Part shown: piece by piece, positions 8,960 to 16,869 of the stretch
Layout of the letters: every line of letters begins with the position of its first letter
Position numbering within the stretch: position 1 is the stretch's first letter
Assembly (NCBI GenBank): GCA_045106985.1
Contig: JBGCFQ010000004.1
Coordinates: 33,115 to 97,114 of the forward strand
Origin: JAUIET01 sp045106985
GTDB lineage: Bacteria > Pseudomonadota > Gammaproteobacteria > Pseudomonadales > JAUIET01
Length of the DNA: 64,000 nucleotides
Direction: 5' to 3'
Notes under the pieces: model-generated
The model's database searches: none
Seen by the model: the letters and a program-made list of their open reading frames with translations, nothing else
Told to the model about the DNA's origin: nothing
Program-made: the position numbers and the translations under genes

Positions 8960-10021
8960 ATGACCAATTCCTCTGCTAGCAAGACAAATAACACCACGAT
9001 AAACATTCAGCACTGGAGCAATAAGCAACTTGCTGAATTAGGCTTCGGCCGCTCAAGCAGCTGCCACGCCTTGTCTGGTGACGCGAGCTTTCGTAAGTAC
9101 TTTCGACTGACCGTTGACGAAAGTCACTATATTGCCGTATTCGCACCACCTGAAACGGAAAAAAACGCCGAATTTCTGTCCATTGCTCAACTTCTCGCAG
9201 ATCAAGGTATCAATGTACCGCAGGTTCTGGCAGTCGATTTGGAGCAGGGTTATTTTCTGCAAAGCGACTTAGGCGACACCCTATTGCTAGGCGAACTAAA
9301 CGATACATCGGTTGAGCACTGGTATAGCAAAGCGCTGACTATCCTAGGCCAATTACAGCAACTTAAGCCAGCCGACGCTCTACTCACATACAGCGCGGTA
9401 CAAATGCGTGAAGACCTTGAACGTTTTCCTGAATGGTTTGTTGAAGGCTTACTTGGCTATGAAATGAGCGCCAAGGAACGAGAATTATTCGACATTTTCT
9501 GCCAGCAGTTAATTGACCAAGCCCTTCAGCAGCCGCAAGTGCCTACTCACTACGACTATCAAAGCCGCAACCTAATGGTAACTGCCGACTCTGACCTGGC
9601 TGTCATAGATTTTCAAGACACCCTAATAGCACCGATGACCTATGACCTGGTGTCATTACTGCGCGATTGCTACATCAAGTGGCCGCTTGCACGTACTCAT
9701 CAGTGGGCTTTGAGTTTTGCCGAACAGGCCAAAACCTCCCTCTATCTCGACACTTCAGTAAGCGATGAGACATTCCTGGGCTGGTTCGACTTCATGAGCC
9801 TACAACGACATGTGCGAGTGCTAGGCACCTTCGGCCGACTTTATCTACGCGATAACAAACCTGGCTACCTAAGTGATATTCCCCTCGTGTGCGAGTACGT
9901 TCAAGAAGTGGCTGGAGCCCATTCAGAGTTTAGCCAATTCACTAGCTGGTTCGTAGGTACCTTGCTGCCGATAGCTCAGCAGCAAACCTGGTACAGCACG
10001 AGAACCAGAACAGAGCTATGA
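8960..10021 (+). CDS. amgK: N-acetylmuramate/N-acetylglucosamine kinase AmgK
   Basis: 353 residues with the APH-fold kinase layout. An N-terminal lobe carries GDASFRKYFRL, the catalytic loop is THYDYQSRNLM (near residue 197), and the metal-binding segment is VIDFQDTLIAP. AmgK phosphorylates the anomeric hydroxyl of MurNAc in the pseudomonad-type recycling route that bypasses de novo UDP-MurNAc synthesis and underlies intrinsic fosfomycin tolerance. Divergence from lptD and a 4-base overlap with murU match the order in Pseudomonas (from memory). A general aminoglycoside-phosphotransferase label would be less precise. Confidence 0.9.
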   Translation: MTNSSASKTNNTTINIQHWSNKQLAELGFGRSSSCHALSGDASFRKYFRLTVDESHYIAVFAPPETEKNAEFLSIAQLLADQGINVPQVLAVDLEQGYFLQSDLGDTLLLGELNDTSVEHWYSKALTILGQLQQLKPADALLTYSAVQMREDLERFPEWFVEGLLGYEMSAKERELFDIFCQQLIDQALQQPQVPTHYDYQSRNLMVTADSDLAVIDFQDTLIAPMTYDLVSLLRDCYIKWPLARTHQWALSFAEQAKTSLYLDTSVSDETFLGWFDFMSLQRHVRVLGTFGRLYLRDNKPGYLSDIPLVCEYVQEVAGAHSEFSQFTSWFVGTLLPIAQQQTWYSTRTRTEL

Positions 10022-10737
10022 GTCGCGCCGAAAACAAACACAAGCCCGCTGCAATGATTCTTGCCGCGGGTCGCGGTGAACGCATGCGACCATTGACCGA
10101 TCACACCCCAAAGCCCTTATTACGCGTCAACGGCAAAACGTTGATCGACTACCACCTGGAAAACCTCAGCACAGCCGGTATTGAATTCGTGGTTATCAAT
10201 CTTTGCTGGCTGGGTCATTTAATTCAAAGCCATGTAGGCAACGGCGAACACTACGGTCTACAAATAGAGTACTCACACGAGCCCGAAGCTCTGGAAACAG
10301 CTGGCGGAATCGCCAAGGCATTGGCAAGCTTCGAACGACTGAGGCGTGATGAATTTCTGATTATGAATGCTGATGTTTATTGCGCTAATCCCCTGCCGCA
10401 ACTTTGCAATGAGCCTTTAGGTGAGACGCTCGGCCATCTGCTGCTGACGACTACCCCGGATTATCTGCCTGGCGATTTCAGCCTAAATGACGGAATTGTT
10501 CAGCCTAAATACAAGGGTTCAAGCGAGCCGTTGCTTACCTTTTGCGGAATGGCACGCTACTCACCAAGCCTATTTGACAACGTAGGCAGTGGTGCGCAAG
10601 CAATGCTCCCGCTATTCAACGCAGCGATCAGCCAACAGCAGCTGGGCGGCAGTATGCTCGATGGCCCATGGTTGGATGTGGGCACGCCGCAACGGCTTGA
10701 AATGGCGCAGCAGCGCACGCAGCAAGTCTCTGACTAA
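10018..10737 (+). CDS. murU: N-acetylmuramate alpha-1-phosphate uridylyltransferase MurU
   Basis: 239 residues. The nucleotidyltransferase signature AAGRGERMRPLTDHTPKPL is at residues 16-34, the second substrate motif ALETAGGIAKAL near residue 90, and a metal-binding Asp lies in NADVYC. MurU transfers UMP from UTP to MurNAc-1-phosphate made by AmgK. The ATGA overlap with amgK indicates coupling. Sugar-nucleotide specificity is inferred from the amgK partner, since glucose-1-phosphate thymidylyltransferases share the fold. Confidence 0.9.
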   Translation: MSRAENKHKPAAMILAAGRGERMRPLTDHTPKPLLRVNGKTLIDYHLENLSTAGIEFVVINLCWLGHLIQSHVGNGEHYGLQIEYSHEPEALETAGGIAKALASFERLRRDEFLIMNADVYCANPLPQLCNEPLGETLGHLLLTTTPDYLPGDFSLNDGIVQPKYKGSSEPLLTFCGMARYSPSLFDNVGSGAQAMLPLFNAAISQQQLGGSMLDGPWLDVGTPQRLEMAQQRTQQVSD

Positions 10738-10749
10738 GTCCAAGGCGCC

Positions 10750-11439
10750 TTAGGGATACGAGCGCTTCAACCAGCCAATTATTTTTTTACCTAAGCGATC
10801 AGGCTTACTGGTCCAGTTAGGGCCGGTCAGGGGCAAAGCAACGTGCTTATAGAATCGCTGCTTGTTTTCGGCCGCAAGGTTACGTCGGTGGCGCCAAAAC
10901 TCGGCCTTGGTCGTGGCTCCATCACTCAAATCAAGAATGGCCAGTTGCTCCTTGTGGAACTTACTCGCTTCACCTTCGCCTTCAAACACGGGGCGATTAA
11001 GGAAAACAAATGCCGAAGGCTGTTTGCTAAAGCCCTTCTCTATCTGCTGTAGCGCAACATGTCGCGCAATTGAGTGGGCCGCAATCACAACAATGGGCTT
11101 GCCGGCAACAACTGGCAGGGCACCGATTGCCGCGTTCACTCGTTTCGCCAGATTGGTGGAATCATTCATCTCAAAATCTGCCCTGATCGACACCGTATGC
11201 CAGCCATGATCAGGCAAATAGTCGCCCATACTGGCGAGAGAATGAGGCCATGCTCCGCTCGTACCAGAGCCCAGCAACAGCACAACGCCACCCTTAGCTG
11301 CACCGGTTCTATCAACGTAGCTCCAGCTTGGCAGTTGGGAGCCGTCTACTTCTAGCCACACCGGATCATCAAGCAGTGCATATACCTGCACGGGGTTAAG
11401 AGCCAGCATAAGCAGCACTGAGCTTAGAAAAAGCCGCAT
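10750..11439 (-). CDS. DUF3530 family alpha/beta-hydrolase-like secreted protein
   Basis: 229 residues. A signal peptide covers the first 21 residues (LFLSSVLLMLALNPVQVYA). The body resembles the DUF3530 family: a GGVVLLLGSG strand-turn, an AAHSIARHVAL elbow in place of the GxSxG nucleophile motif, and PVFEGEG and LPLTGPNW segments near the end. The elbow reads H-S-I-A-R, with Ser retained but the flanking Gly replaced, so hydrolase activity is uncertain. ATG 11439 has AAGGA about 6 bases upstream. It converges with murU across 12 bases. The function of the family is unknown to me. Confidence 0.75.
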   Translation of the reverse strand: MRLFLSSVLLMLALNPVQVYALLDDPVWLEVDGSQLPSWSYVDRTGAAKGGVVLLLGSGTSGAWPHSLASMGDYLPDHGWHTVSIRADFEMNDSTNLAKRVNAAIGALPVVAGKPIVVIAAHSIARHVALQQIEKGFSKQPSAFVFLNRPVFEGEGEASKFHKEQLAILDLSDGATTKAEFWRHRRNLAAENKQRFYKHVALPLTGPNWTSKPDRLGKKIIGWLKRSYP

Positions 11440-11560
11440 CGAAAATCCTTTTTTAGCCGCGCATGTCTATTTTTTCCTGCGTATGCCTTTAAGTGTAGTT
11501 GGCGAAAACTCAATCGCGTAGAATGCCCGGCGAATTAGCTGTTTTGGAACACTCGTCATC

Positions 11561-12232
11561 ATGTCACACGATTATCTGATCGCCCCCTCTATCCTGGCCG
11601 CAGACTTTGCTCGGCTTGGCGAAGAAGTAGACAATGTGTTGGCCGCGGGCGCTGATATCGTCCACTTCGACGTAATGGACAACCATTACGTACCGAATTT
11701 GACCATAGGGCCTATGGTTTGCTCAGCACTTCGCAAGCATGGCGTTACCGCACCCATCGACGTGCATTTAATGGTTAGCCCTGTTGATCGACTTATTGGT
11801 GACTTTGCCGAGGCAGGCGCAAGCTTCATCACTTTTCACCCTGAAGCCAGTCAGCATGTCGACCGATCGTTGCAGCTCATTCAAAGCGCTGGATGTAAAT
11901 CAGGGCTGGTGTTTAACCCCGCCACACCGCTTGATACATTGCGCTACGTAATGGACAAAGTCGACATGGTGTTGCTAATGTCGGTTAACCCCGGTTTTGG
12001 TGGGCAAAGCTTTATTCCCCGCACTTTAGATAAGTTGCGCGAAGCCCGCGCCCTGATTGAAGAAAGCGGACGTCCGATTCGGCTCGAAGTAGACGGCGGT
12101 GTGGGCGTGGCAAACATTGCTGAGGTAGCAAAGGCCGGCGCTGATACTTTTGTGGCGGGGTCGGCGATTTTTAGCAAGCCCGATTACGCCGAGGTTATCT
12201 CAGCCATGCGCGATCAATTGGCTAAGGTCTAG
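11561..12232 (+). CDS. rpe: Ribulose-phosphate 3-epimerase
   Basis: 223 residues, a TIM-barrel enzyme interconverting D-ribulose 5-phosphate and D-xylulose 5-phosphate. Motifs: APSILAADFARLGEE at the N-terminus, HFDVMDNHYVPN (metal-binding His/Asp), HLMV, MSVNPGFGGQ, and LEVDGGV with the catalytic Asp. In many pseudomonads rpe-gph-trpE are adjacent; here gph is missing and the trp leader follows directly. Confidence 0.97.
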   Translation: MSHDYLIAPSILAADFARLGEEVDNVLAAGADIVHFDVMDNHYVPNLTIGPMVCSALRKHGVTAPIDVHLMVSPVDRLIGDFAEAGASFITFHPEASQHVDRSLQLIQSAGCKSGLVFNPATPLDTLRYVMDKVDMVLLMSVNPGFGGQSFIPRTLDKLREARALIEESGRPIRLEVDGGVGVANIAEVAKAGADTFVAGSAIFSKPDYAEVISAMRDQLAKV

Positions 12233-12280
12233 TTAATGTATGTCTGTTAAATAGGAGCCATTGAAAGCGTGGGATTGGCT

Positions 12281-12308
12281 TTGCAGGTTTAGAAATATCA
12301 GTTATAGT
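12281..12308 (+). promoter_or_regulatory. Possible trp operon promoter
   Basis: TTGCAG (12281-12286), a 16-base spacer and TATAGT (12303-12308). The -10 matches sigma70 at 5 of 6 positions, the -35 only at 3 of 6. A start near 12315 would place the trpL ATG about 25 bases into the transcript, as in known trp leaders. Confidence 0.45.
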
Positions 12309-12338
12309 TTGGTTTTACGCCCCAACCCATACAGTTTT

Positions 12339-12386
12339 ATGAACATAAGAGGCATGCAAGCAAGGCATTTTCGCTGGCGCTGGTGA
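12339..12386 (+). CDS. trpL: trp operon leader peptide
   Basis: A 15-codon frame reading MNIRGMQARHFRWRW then TGA, 115 bases upstream of trpE. Two tryptophan codons in W-R-W sit right at the stop, the arrangement expected of a leader peptide that senses charged tRNA-Trp. The stop codon is embedded in a hairpin (12378-12398) that covers the Trp codons. The ribosome binding site is weak. The peptide is too short for automated gene callers. The call rests on codon content, position and overlap with the hairpin. Confidence 0.8.
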   Translation: MNIRGMQARHFRWRW

Positions 12387-12473
12387 AGCTCACCTGCGGC
12401 ACTCGCTTACGCACTGCTGCCATTATTTGTTCGCACTCTTCGTTACTGCGCTTCTACATCGAAAAGCGAAGAG
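12378..12473 (+). promoter_or_regulatory. trp leader RNA with alternative hairpins
   Basis: Hairpin 1 pairs 12378-12386 with 12390-12398 (8 of 9 positions, triloop AGC) over the last codons of trpL. Hairpin 2 pairs 12436-12444 with 12465-12473 (9 pairs, one G-U). The downstream strand AAGCGA (12464-12469) can also pair with TCGCTT around 12403-12408, so the structures can exclude each other. No U-tract follows hairpin 2, so a classical intrinsic terminator is not evident; control may rely on Rho or on translation. Confidence 0.5.
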
Positions 12474-12501
12474 CACACCATAAGACTTAAGGGTACACAC
12501 A

Positions 12502-13992
12502 ATGAATCTTCAGCAGTTCACCGAATTAGCGGAGAAAGGCTATAACCGCATTCCGCTGGTTAAAGAACTACTAGCCGACCTCGACACGCCGCTCAGCACT
12601 TATCTAAAACTCGCGCAAGGTCCCTATTCATTCTTATTCGAATCAGTAGAAGGTGGCGAGACATGGGGTCGCTACTCCATTATTGGCTTGCCTTGTAAGA
12701 CAGTACTAACAGTGCGCGACTACAAGATTGAGGTTCGCCATTGTGGTCAAGTGATCGAGTCGCACCAAGACGCAAAGCCGCTGGATTTTATTGAGAGTTT
12801 TCGGCAACGTTATAGAGTTCCTGAATTAGACGAACTGCCCAGCTTCAATGGTGGCTTAGTCGGCTACTTCGGTTACGACGCCGCTCGTTACGCTGAACCG
12901 CGATTAGCCAGCAGTACTATTGAAATAACAAACAAAGACGACACTTTAGGAAATCCCGATGTTGTTCTCATGCTTGCCGATGAAATTGTTGTATTTGATA
13001 ACTTATCAGGCACGCTGAAAATTGTGGTGCATTGCGACCCAGACCAAACGAATGCGTATCAACTGGGTCTTGAGCGATTGTCGGAGTTGAGTCAAAAAAT
13101 TCGAAGTACAGAATTACAAGCTCGCGTTCTAGCGCCGCCAGAAAAACAGGACCACGACAAAGACATCGGCCAATTTGAATTCTCTTTCGAACGCAGTGAA
13201 TTCGAAGGGGCGGTAGAACGAATCAAAGAATACATTCTCGAGGGCGACTGCATGCAGGTGGTGTTGTCGCAACGCTTGTCGGCGCCGTTCACAGAGGAGC
13301 CGATTGATCTTTACCGTGCCTTGCGCCTATTGAACCCGTCGCCCTACATGTATTATCTCAATTTGGATGAGCTGGACATTGTTGGTTCGTCGCCCGAAAT
13401 TCTGGCTCGGCTGCAGGACAATACCGTCACAGTGCGGCCACTTGCTGGCACACGTAGACGCGGTCGCAGCGAAGAAGAAGACCAAGCACTGGAGGCAGAG
13501 CTGCTCGCCGATGAAAAAGAGCTGGCGGAACATCTAATGCTGATTGATCTGGGACGCAATGACGTTGGCCGTATCGCAACCACTGGCAGTGTTACCCTCG
13601 GCGAGAAAATGATGATTGAGAGGTACTCTCATGTAATGCACATTGTCTCTAAGGTCACCGGCACCTTGCGCGAAGACCTAAATGCCATAGATGTGATGAA
13701 GGCTTGCTTACCTGCGGGCACCTTGAGCGGGGCTCCAAAAATTCGAGCTATGGAAATAATTGACGAACTCGAACCTGTTAAACGTGGTGTTTATGGGGGG
13801 GCCGTGGGTTACATTTCCTGGCATGGAGAAATGGATACCGCCATCGCGATTCGTACGGCGGTCATTCAAAATAAAAAGATTTACTTACAGGCCGGAGCGG
13901 GAATAGTTGCCGACTCGCAACCCGAACTGGAATGGAAAGAATGCATGAACAAAGCGCGTGCAATAATTAAGGCGGTACAGCTATGCTCTTAA
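12502..13992 (+). CDS. trpE: Anthranilate synthase component I
   Basis: 496 residues. Makes anthranilate from chorismate with ammonia supplied by TrpG. An N-terminal regulatory domain carries the tryptophan-binding element (LLADLDTPLSTYLKL, with PYSFLFESVEGG). The chorismate-binding C-terminal half shows GDCMQVVLSQR, the PSPYMYYLNL element, AGTRRRGR, DLGRNDVGR and PAGTLSGAPKIRAM. The Ser in the LLESVE-like element suggests normal feedback by tryptophan. It overlaps trpG by 10 bases. Confidence 0.97.
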   Translation: MNLQQFTELAEKGYNRIPLVKELLADLDTPLSTYLKLAQGPYSFLFESVEGGETWGRYSIIGLPCKTVLTVRDYKIEVRHCGQVIESHQDAKPLDFIESFRQRYRVPELDELPSFNGGLVGYFGYDAARYAEPRLASSTIEITNKDDTLGNPDVVLMLADEIVVFDNLSGTLKIVVHCDPDQTNAYQLGLERLSELSQKIRSTELQARVLAPPEKQDHDKDIGQFEFSFERSEFEGAVERIKEYILEGDCMQVVLSQRLSAPFTEEPIDLYRALRLLNPSPYMYYLNLDELDIVGSSPEILARLQDNTVTVRPLAGTRRRGRSEEEDQALEAELLADEKELAEHLMLIDLGRNDVGRIATTGSVTLGEKMMIERYSHVMHIVSKVTGTLREDLNAIDVMKACLPAGTLSGAPKIRAMEIIDELEPVKRGVYGGAVGYISWHGEMDTAIAIRTAVIQNKKIYLQAGAGIVADSQPELEWKECMNKARAIIKAVQLCS

Positions 13993-14570
13993 TGATTGAT
14001 AACTACGATTCGTTCACCTACAACGTCGTTCAGTATTTAGCGGAGCTAGGGAGCGAGGTTAAAGTAGTACGTAACGATGAAGTCAACGTTGAACAAATTT
14101 TGCAATGGCAGCCAGAGCGCATCGTGATATCCCCCGGCCCATGCACCCCTAACGAAGCAGGAGTGTCTCTTTCTGCAATAGAGCATTTCGCTGGCAAGAT
14201 TCCCTTGCTTGGCATTTGCCTTGGCCATCAAAGTATTGGGCAACACTTCGGCGGTGAGGTAGTACGCGCTCGCCAGGCAATGCATGGCAAAACATCTTCT
14301 ATATATCATGATGGCAAAGGCGTGTTTAAGAACATCCCAAGTCCATTTACCGCTACCAGATATCACTCTTTAGTGGTAAGTGAAACCTCACTGCCTGAAG
14401 AGTTACACGTTAGCGCTTGGACTTGTAATGAGGACGGTAGCAAGGATGAAATAATGGGGCTTAGGCACAGCACCTTAAGTGTTGAGGGAGTACAGTTTCA
14501 CCCCGAATCAATATTGAGTGAGTACGGCCACGACCTACTGCGCAATTTTCTAGAAACGGAGGTGAAATGA
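13983..14570 (+). CDS. trpG: Anthranilate synthase component II, glutamine amidotransferase
   Basis: 195 residues, a class I glutamine amidotransferase. The N-terminus is MIDNYDSFTYN. The nucleophile Cys lies in LLGICLGHQSIG (near residue 79), with catalytic His and Glu in VQFHPESI near residue 170. In some gammaproteobacteria this subunit also serves aminodeoxychorismate synthase. The start ATG 13983 lies inside trpE, and the gene overlaps trpD by ATGA, so synthesis of the subunits is probably coupled. Confidence 0.97.
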   Translation: MLLMIDNYDSFTYNVVQYLAELGSEVKVVRNDEVNVEQILQWQPERIVISPGPCTPNEAGVSLSAIEHFAGKIPLLGICLGHQSIGQHFGGEVVRARQAMHGKTSSIYHDGKGVFKNIPSPFTATRYHSLVVSETSLPEELHVSAWTCNEDGSKDEIMGLRHSTLSVEGVQFHPESILSEYGHDLLRNFLETEVK

Positions 14571-15598
14571 ATATCCAACAGGGCGTAGCTGAACTCATCG
14601 CGGGCAGAAATTTGAGCGAGACCGACATGCAATCGGTGATGCGCGAAATCATGACAGGCCAAAGCAGCGACGCACAAATTGGCGGATTTCTTGTAGCGTT
14701 GGCTATAAAAGGAGAAACCAACGAAGAGGTTATCGGTGCGGCTAAAGTCATGCGAGAGCTGGCCAATAAAGTGGTTATTGAGAACACAGCGCTAACCGAT
14801 ATTGTTGGCACTGGTGGCGACAGCGGGCCCAAAATTTTTAACGTATCTACCGCGAGCAGCTTCGTTGTGGCAGCCGCAGGCGCAACAGTCGCAAAGCATG
14901 GCAACCGTTCCATTACGAGTAAAAGTGGCGCCGCCGACTTATTGGAGTGTGCAGGAGTACGCCTTGATCTCAGTGCCGATGAAGTTGGCCGCTGCATAAG
15001 CGAAGTGGGTGTCGGCTTTATGTTCTCGGTAAACCACCACAGCGCCATGCGCCACGCAATAGGGCCACGAAAAGAATTGGCGGTTCGTACGGTATTTAAT
15101 TTACTTGGCCCATTGACCAACCCCGCGAGCGCAGCACATGGATTAGTCGGTGTATTTAGCGCAGATTGGCTGCCAACATTTGCTGAAGTATTCAAGGCTG
15201 TAGGTGCTAAACACATGCTGTGCGTGCACTCCAACGACGGCCTGGACGAACTGTCCATAGCCAGCGGCAATCAAGTGTACGAATTAAAAGACGGACAGAT
15301 AAAACAATACTCACTTACACCCGAACAATTTGGCCTGCCGCGCGGCAACCTGGACGAGCTCAAAGTAGACAATGCAGAACAGAGCTTGGCATTAATAAAA
15401 GCGGCCTATACAGGCGAAAATGAGACCGCATCAAACATGCTCGCATTAAATGCCGGCGCGGCGATTTACGCTGCCGATCTGTGCAACACTATCGAGCAAG
15501 GCATTAGCATGGCTCAAGATGCTATGTCCGCAGGACTGGCACAACAGAAAATGAATGAGCTAGTAGAATTCACTCAATTACTTAAGGCCTCGGCATGA
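14567..15598 (+). CDS. trpD: Anthranilate phosphoribosyltransferase
   Basis: 343 residues. Joins anthranilate and PRPP. The glycine-rich PRPP loop DIVGTGGDSGPKIFNVST (near 80), the KHGNRSITSKSGAADLLE segment (near 107) and the GPLTNPA motif are intact. It overlaps trpG and trpC by four bases at each end, so it is part of one tightly packed operon. Confidence 0.97.
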   Translation: MNIQQGVAELIAGRNLSETDMQSVMREIMTGQSSDAQIGGFLVALAIKGETNEEVIGAAKVMRELANKVVIENTALTDIVGTGGDSGPKIFNVSTASSFVVAAAGATVAKHGNRSITSKSGAADLLECAGVRLDLSADEVGRCISEVGVGFMFSVNHHSAMRHAIGPRKELAVRTVFNLLGPLTNPASAAHGLVGVFSADWLPTFAEVFKAVGAKHMLCVHSNDGLDELSIASGNQVYELKDGQIKQYSLTPEQFGLPRGNLDELKVDNAEQSLALIKAAYTGENETASNMLALNAGAAIYAADLCNTIEQGISMAQDAMSAGLAQQKMNELVEFTQLLKASA

Positions 15599-16395
15599 GC
15601 AGTACGATTTTAGACACCATACTGCAGCGGAAGCGAGAAGAAGTTGCAGCCGCTCGCAGCAAAGTGCCTTTTGAGCAGCTTACTGAAATCATGCAAGAAC
15701 TAGCTCCATGCAGAGGTTTCACAGCGTCATTGCAAAACGTCATTGCAAACAAGCGAAGTGCCGTCATTGCTGAAGTTAAAAAAGCCTCACCCAGCAAAGG
15801 CGTGATACGGGAACACTTTGTTCCCGCGGAAATCGCGAAAGCGTATGAGCAAGCAGGAGCTGCTTGTTTGTCGGTACTGACCGATCGTGATTTTTTTCAA
15901 GGGCACCCGGATTACCTGCAGCAGGCACGCCAATCAGTGTCAATTCCTGTTCTGCGCAAAGACTTCATGGTTGACGATTATCACATTGCTGAATCCAGGG
16001 CGATGGGCGCCGATTGCATTTTGTTGATCGTTGCTGCTTTTGACGACAGCCAATTGTTTGAAGAACTCTACCTGCAGGCAACTGAGCTTGGTATGGATGC
16101 GCTGATTGAAGTTCACGATGAAGCAGAGTTAAAACGCGCATTGACGTTGAAGCCAGCAATGGTTGGTATCAACAATCGAAACTTGCACACCTTTGAAACC
16201 AGCTTGCAGACCACTATTGATTTGTTGCCTGGCATTCCAGAAGACTGTTTGGTTATTACAGAGAGCGGCATTCACAGTAAAGAAGATGTAAGTCGAATGC
16301 GTGAGCATGAGGTGAATGGCTTTTTGGTAGGCGAGGCGTTTATGCGACAGGACGATCCTGGGGTGGCGCTTACTGAGTTGTTTTTTTGTAAGTAA
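15595..16395 (+). CDS. trpC: Indole-3-glycerol phosphate synthase
   Basis: 266 residues, a monofunctional TIM barrel not fused to TrpF. Signature motifs: KKASPSKGVI (catalytic Lys), LSVLTDRDFFQG, VLRKDFMVDDYHI, ALIEVHDEAEL, GINNRNL and ITESGIH. It ends this trp segment; trpF, trpB and trpA are not in the window and are presumably elsewhere, as in pseudomonads. A small gagtaa/ttactc hairpin follows about 25 bases later without a T-run. Confidence 0.97.
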   Translation: MSSTILDTILQRKREEVAAARSKVPFEQLTEIMQELAPCRGFTASLQNVIANKRSAVIAEVKKASPSKGVIREHFVPAEIAKAYEQAGAACLSVLTDRDFFQGHPDYLQQARQSVSIPVLRKDFMVDDYHIAESRAMGADCILLIVAAFDDSQLFEELYLQATELGMDALIEVHDEAELKRALTLKPAMVGINNRNLHTFETSLQTTIDLLPGIPEDCLVITESGIHSKEDVSRMREHEVNGFLVGEAFMRQDDPGVALTELFFCK

Positions 16396-16430
16396 AATTT
16401 TGTGCTGTGAGTAAAGAGTTCTTACTCCGC

Positions 16431-16741
16431 GCAGGAAGTGCAACTCCTCTTCGCTACGAGAATGGGCGGCTCCGCCGTACCCTCTTTCGCAAAAATGCCT
16501 TTTGCAAAGTCATTTTGGCTCTTTCGGCCTCATTCTTTTTACCTACGCGAACAGGAGTTGCACTCCCTGCGCTCACTCTGTGCGGCATCCTTGTAAAAAC
16601 CGCTAAATATTCATCGTCGGCACAAAGGAAGGCAGTTTCAGCAGTACTGATTTGCGAAGTTAAGAAAAGCAGACCGAAGGAACAAAATAGACTCGCCATT
16701 GCGAGGCTACTTTTGCGATAGAGGGTACCGCGGAGCGGCCA
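16431..16741. repeat. Foldback element with interleaved inverted repeats, possibly MITE-like
   Basis: The 464-base gap between convergent trpC and crp holds no credible gene but two inverted repeats. Arm A 16431-16454 is the reverse complement of A' 16547-16570 at 22 of 24 positions. Arm B 16464-16494 matches B' 16711-16741 at 27 of 31, and weaker complementarity continues inward, with 16511-16550 against 16650-16690. The order is A-B-A'-B', so the two pairings are interleaved. Open frames run through it on both strands (16407-16721 plus, 16454-16699 minus), rich in Arg and Ser; I treat them as by-products of the repeat. No target-site duplication was identified. Confidence 0.7.
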
Positions 16742-16853
16742 GCGCCACGTAGCAAATTAGTGCTGCTGACACTGACGGAATAGGAATTCTAAGTAGAGGT
16801 TATCTGTCCACCCAAAGGATTATGACGAACTAGTAGAGTTAGGAAGATTACAA

Positions 16854-16869
16854 GACGCGCTAACGCGTC
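16854..16869 (-). terminator. Hairpin at the crp stop codon, weak terminator candidate
   Basis: GACGCG-CTAA-CGCGTC is a perfect 6-base-pair stem with a 4-base loop that contains the crp stop codon. On the minus strand it is followed by TTGTAATCTT, only a poor T-tract. It may cap the crp message or terminate inefficiently. Confidence 0.35.

Noticed and set aside
16407..16721. A 104-codon plus-strand frame and an 81-codon minus-strand frame (16454-16699) between trpC and crp
   Set aside because: Both lie wholly inside an inverted-repeat element, overlap each other, have Arg/Ser-rich low-quality translations and lack good ribosome sites. They are better explained as by-products of the repeat.
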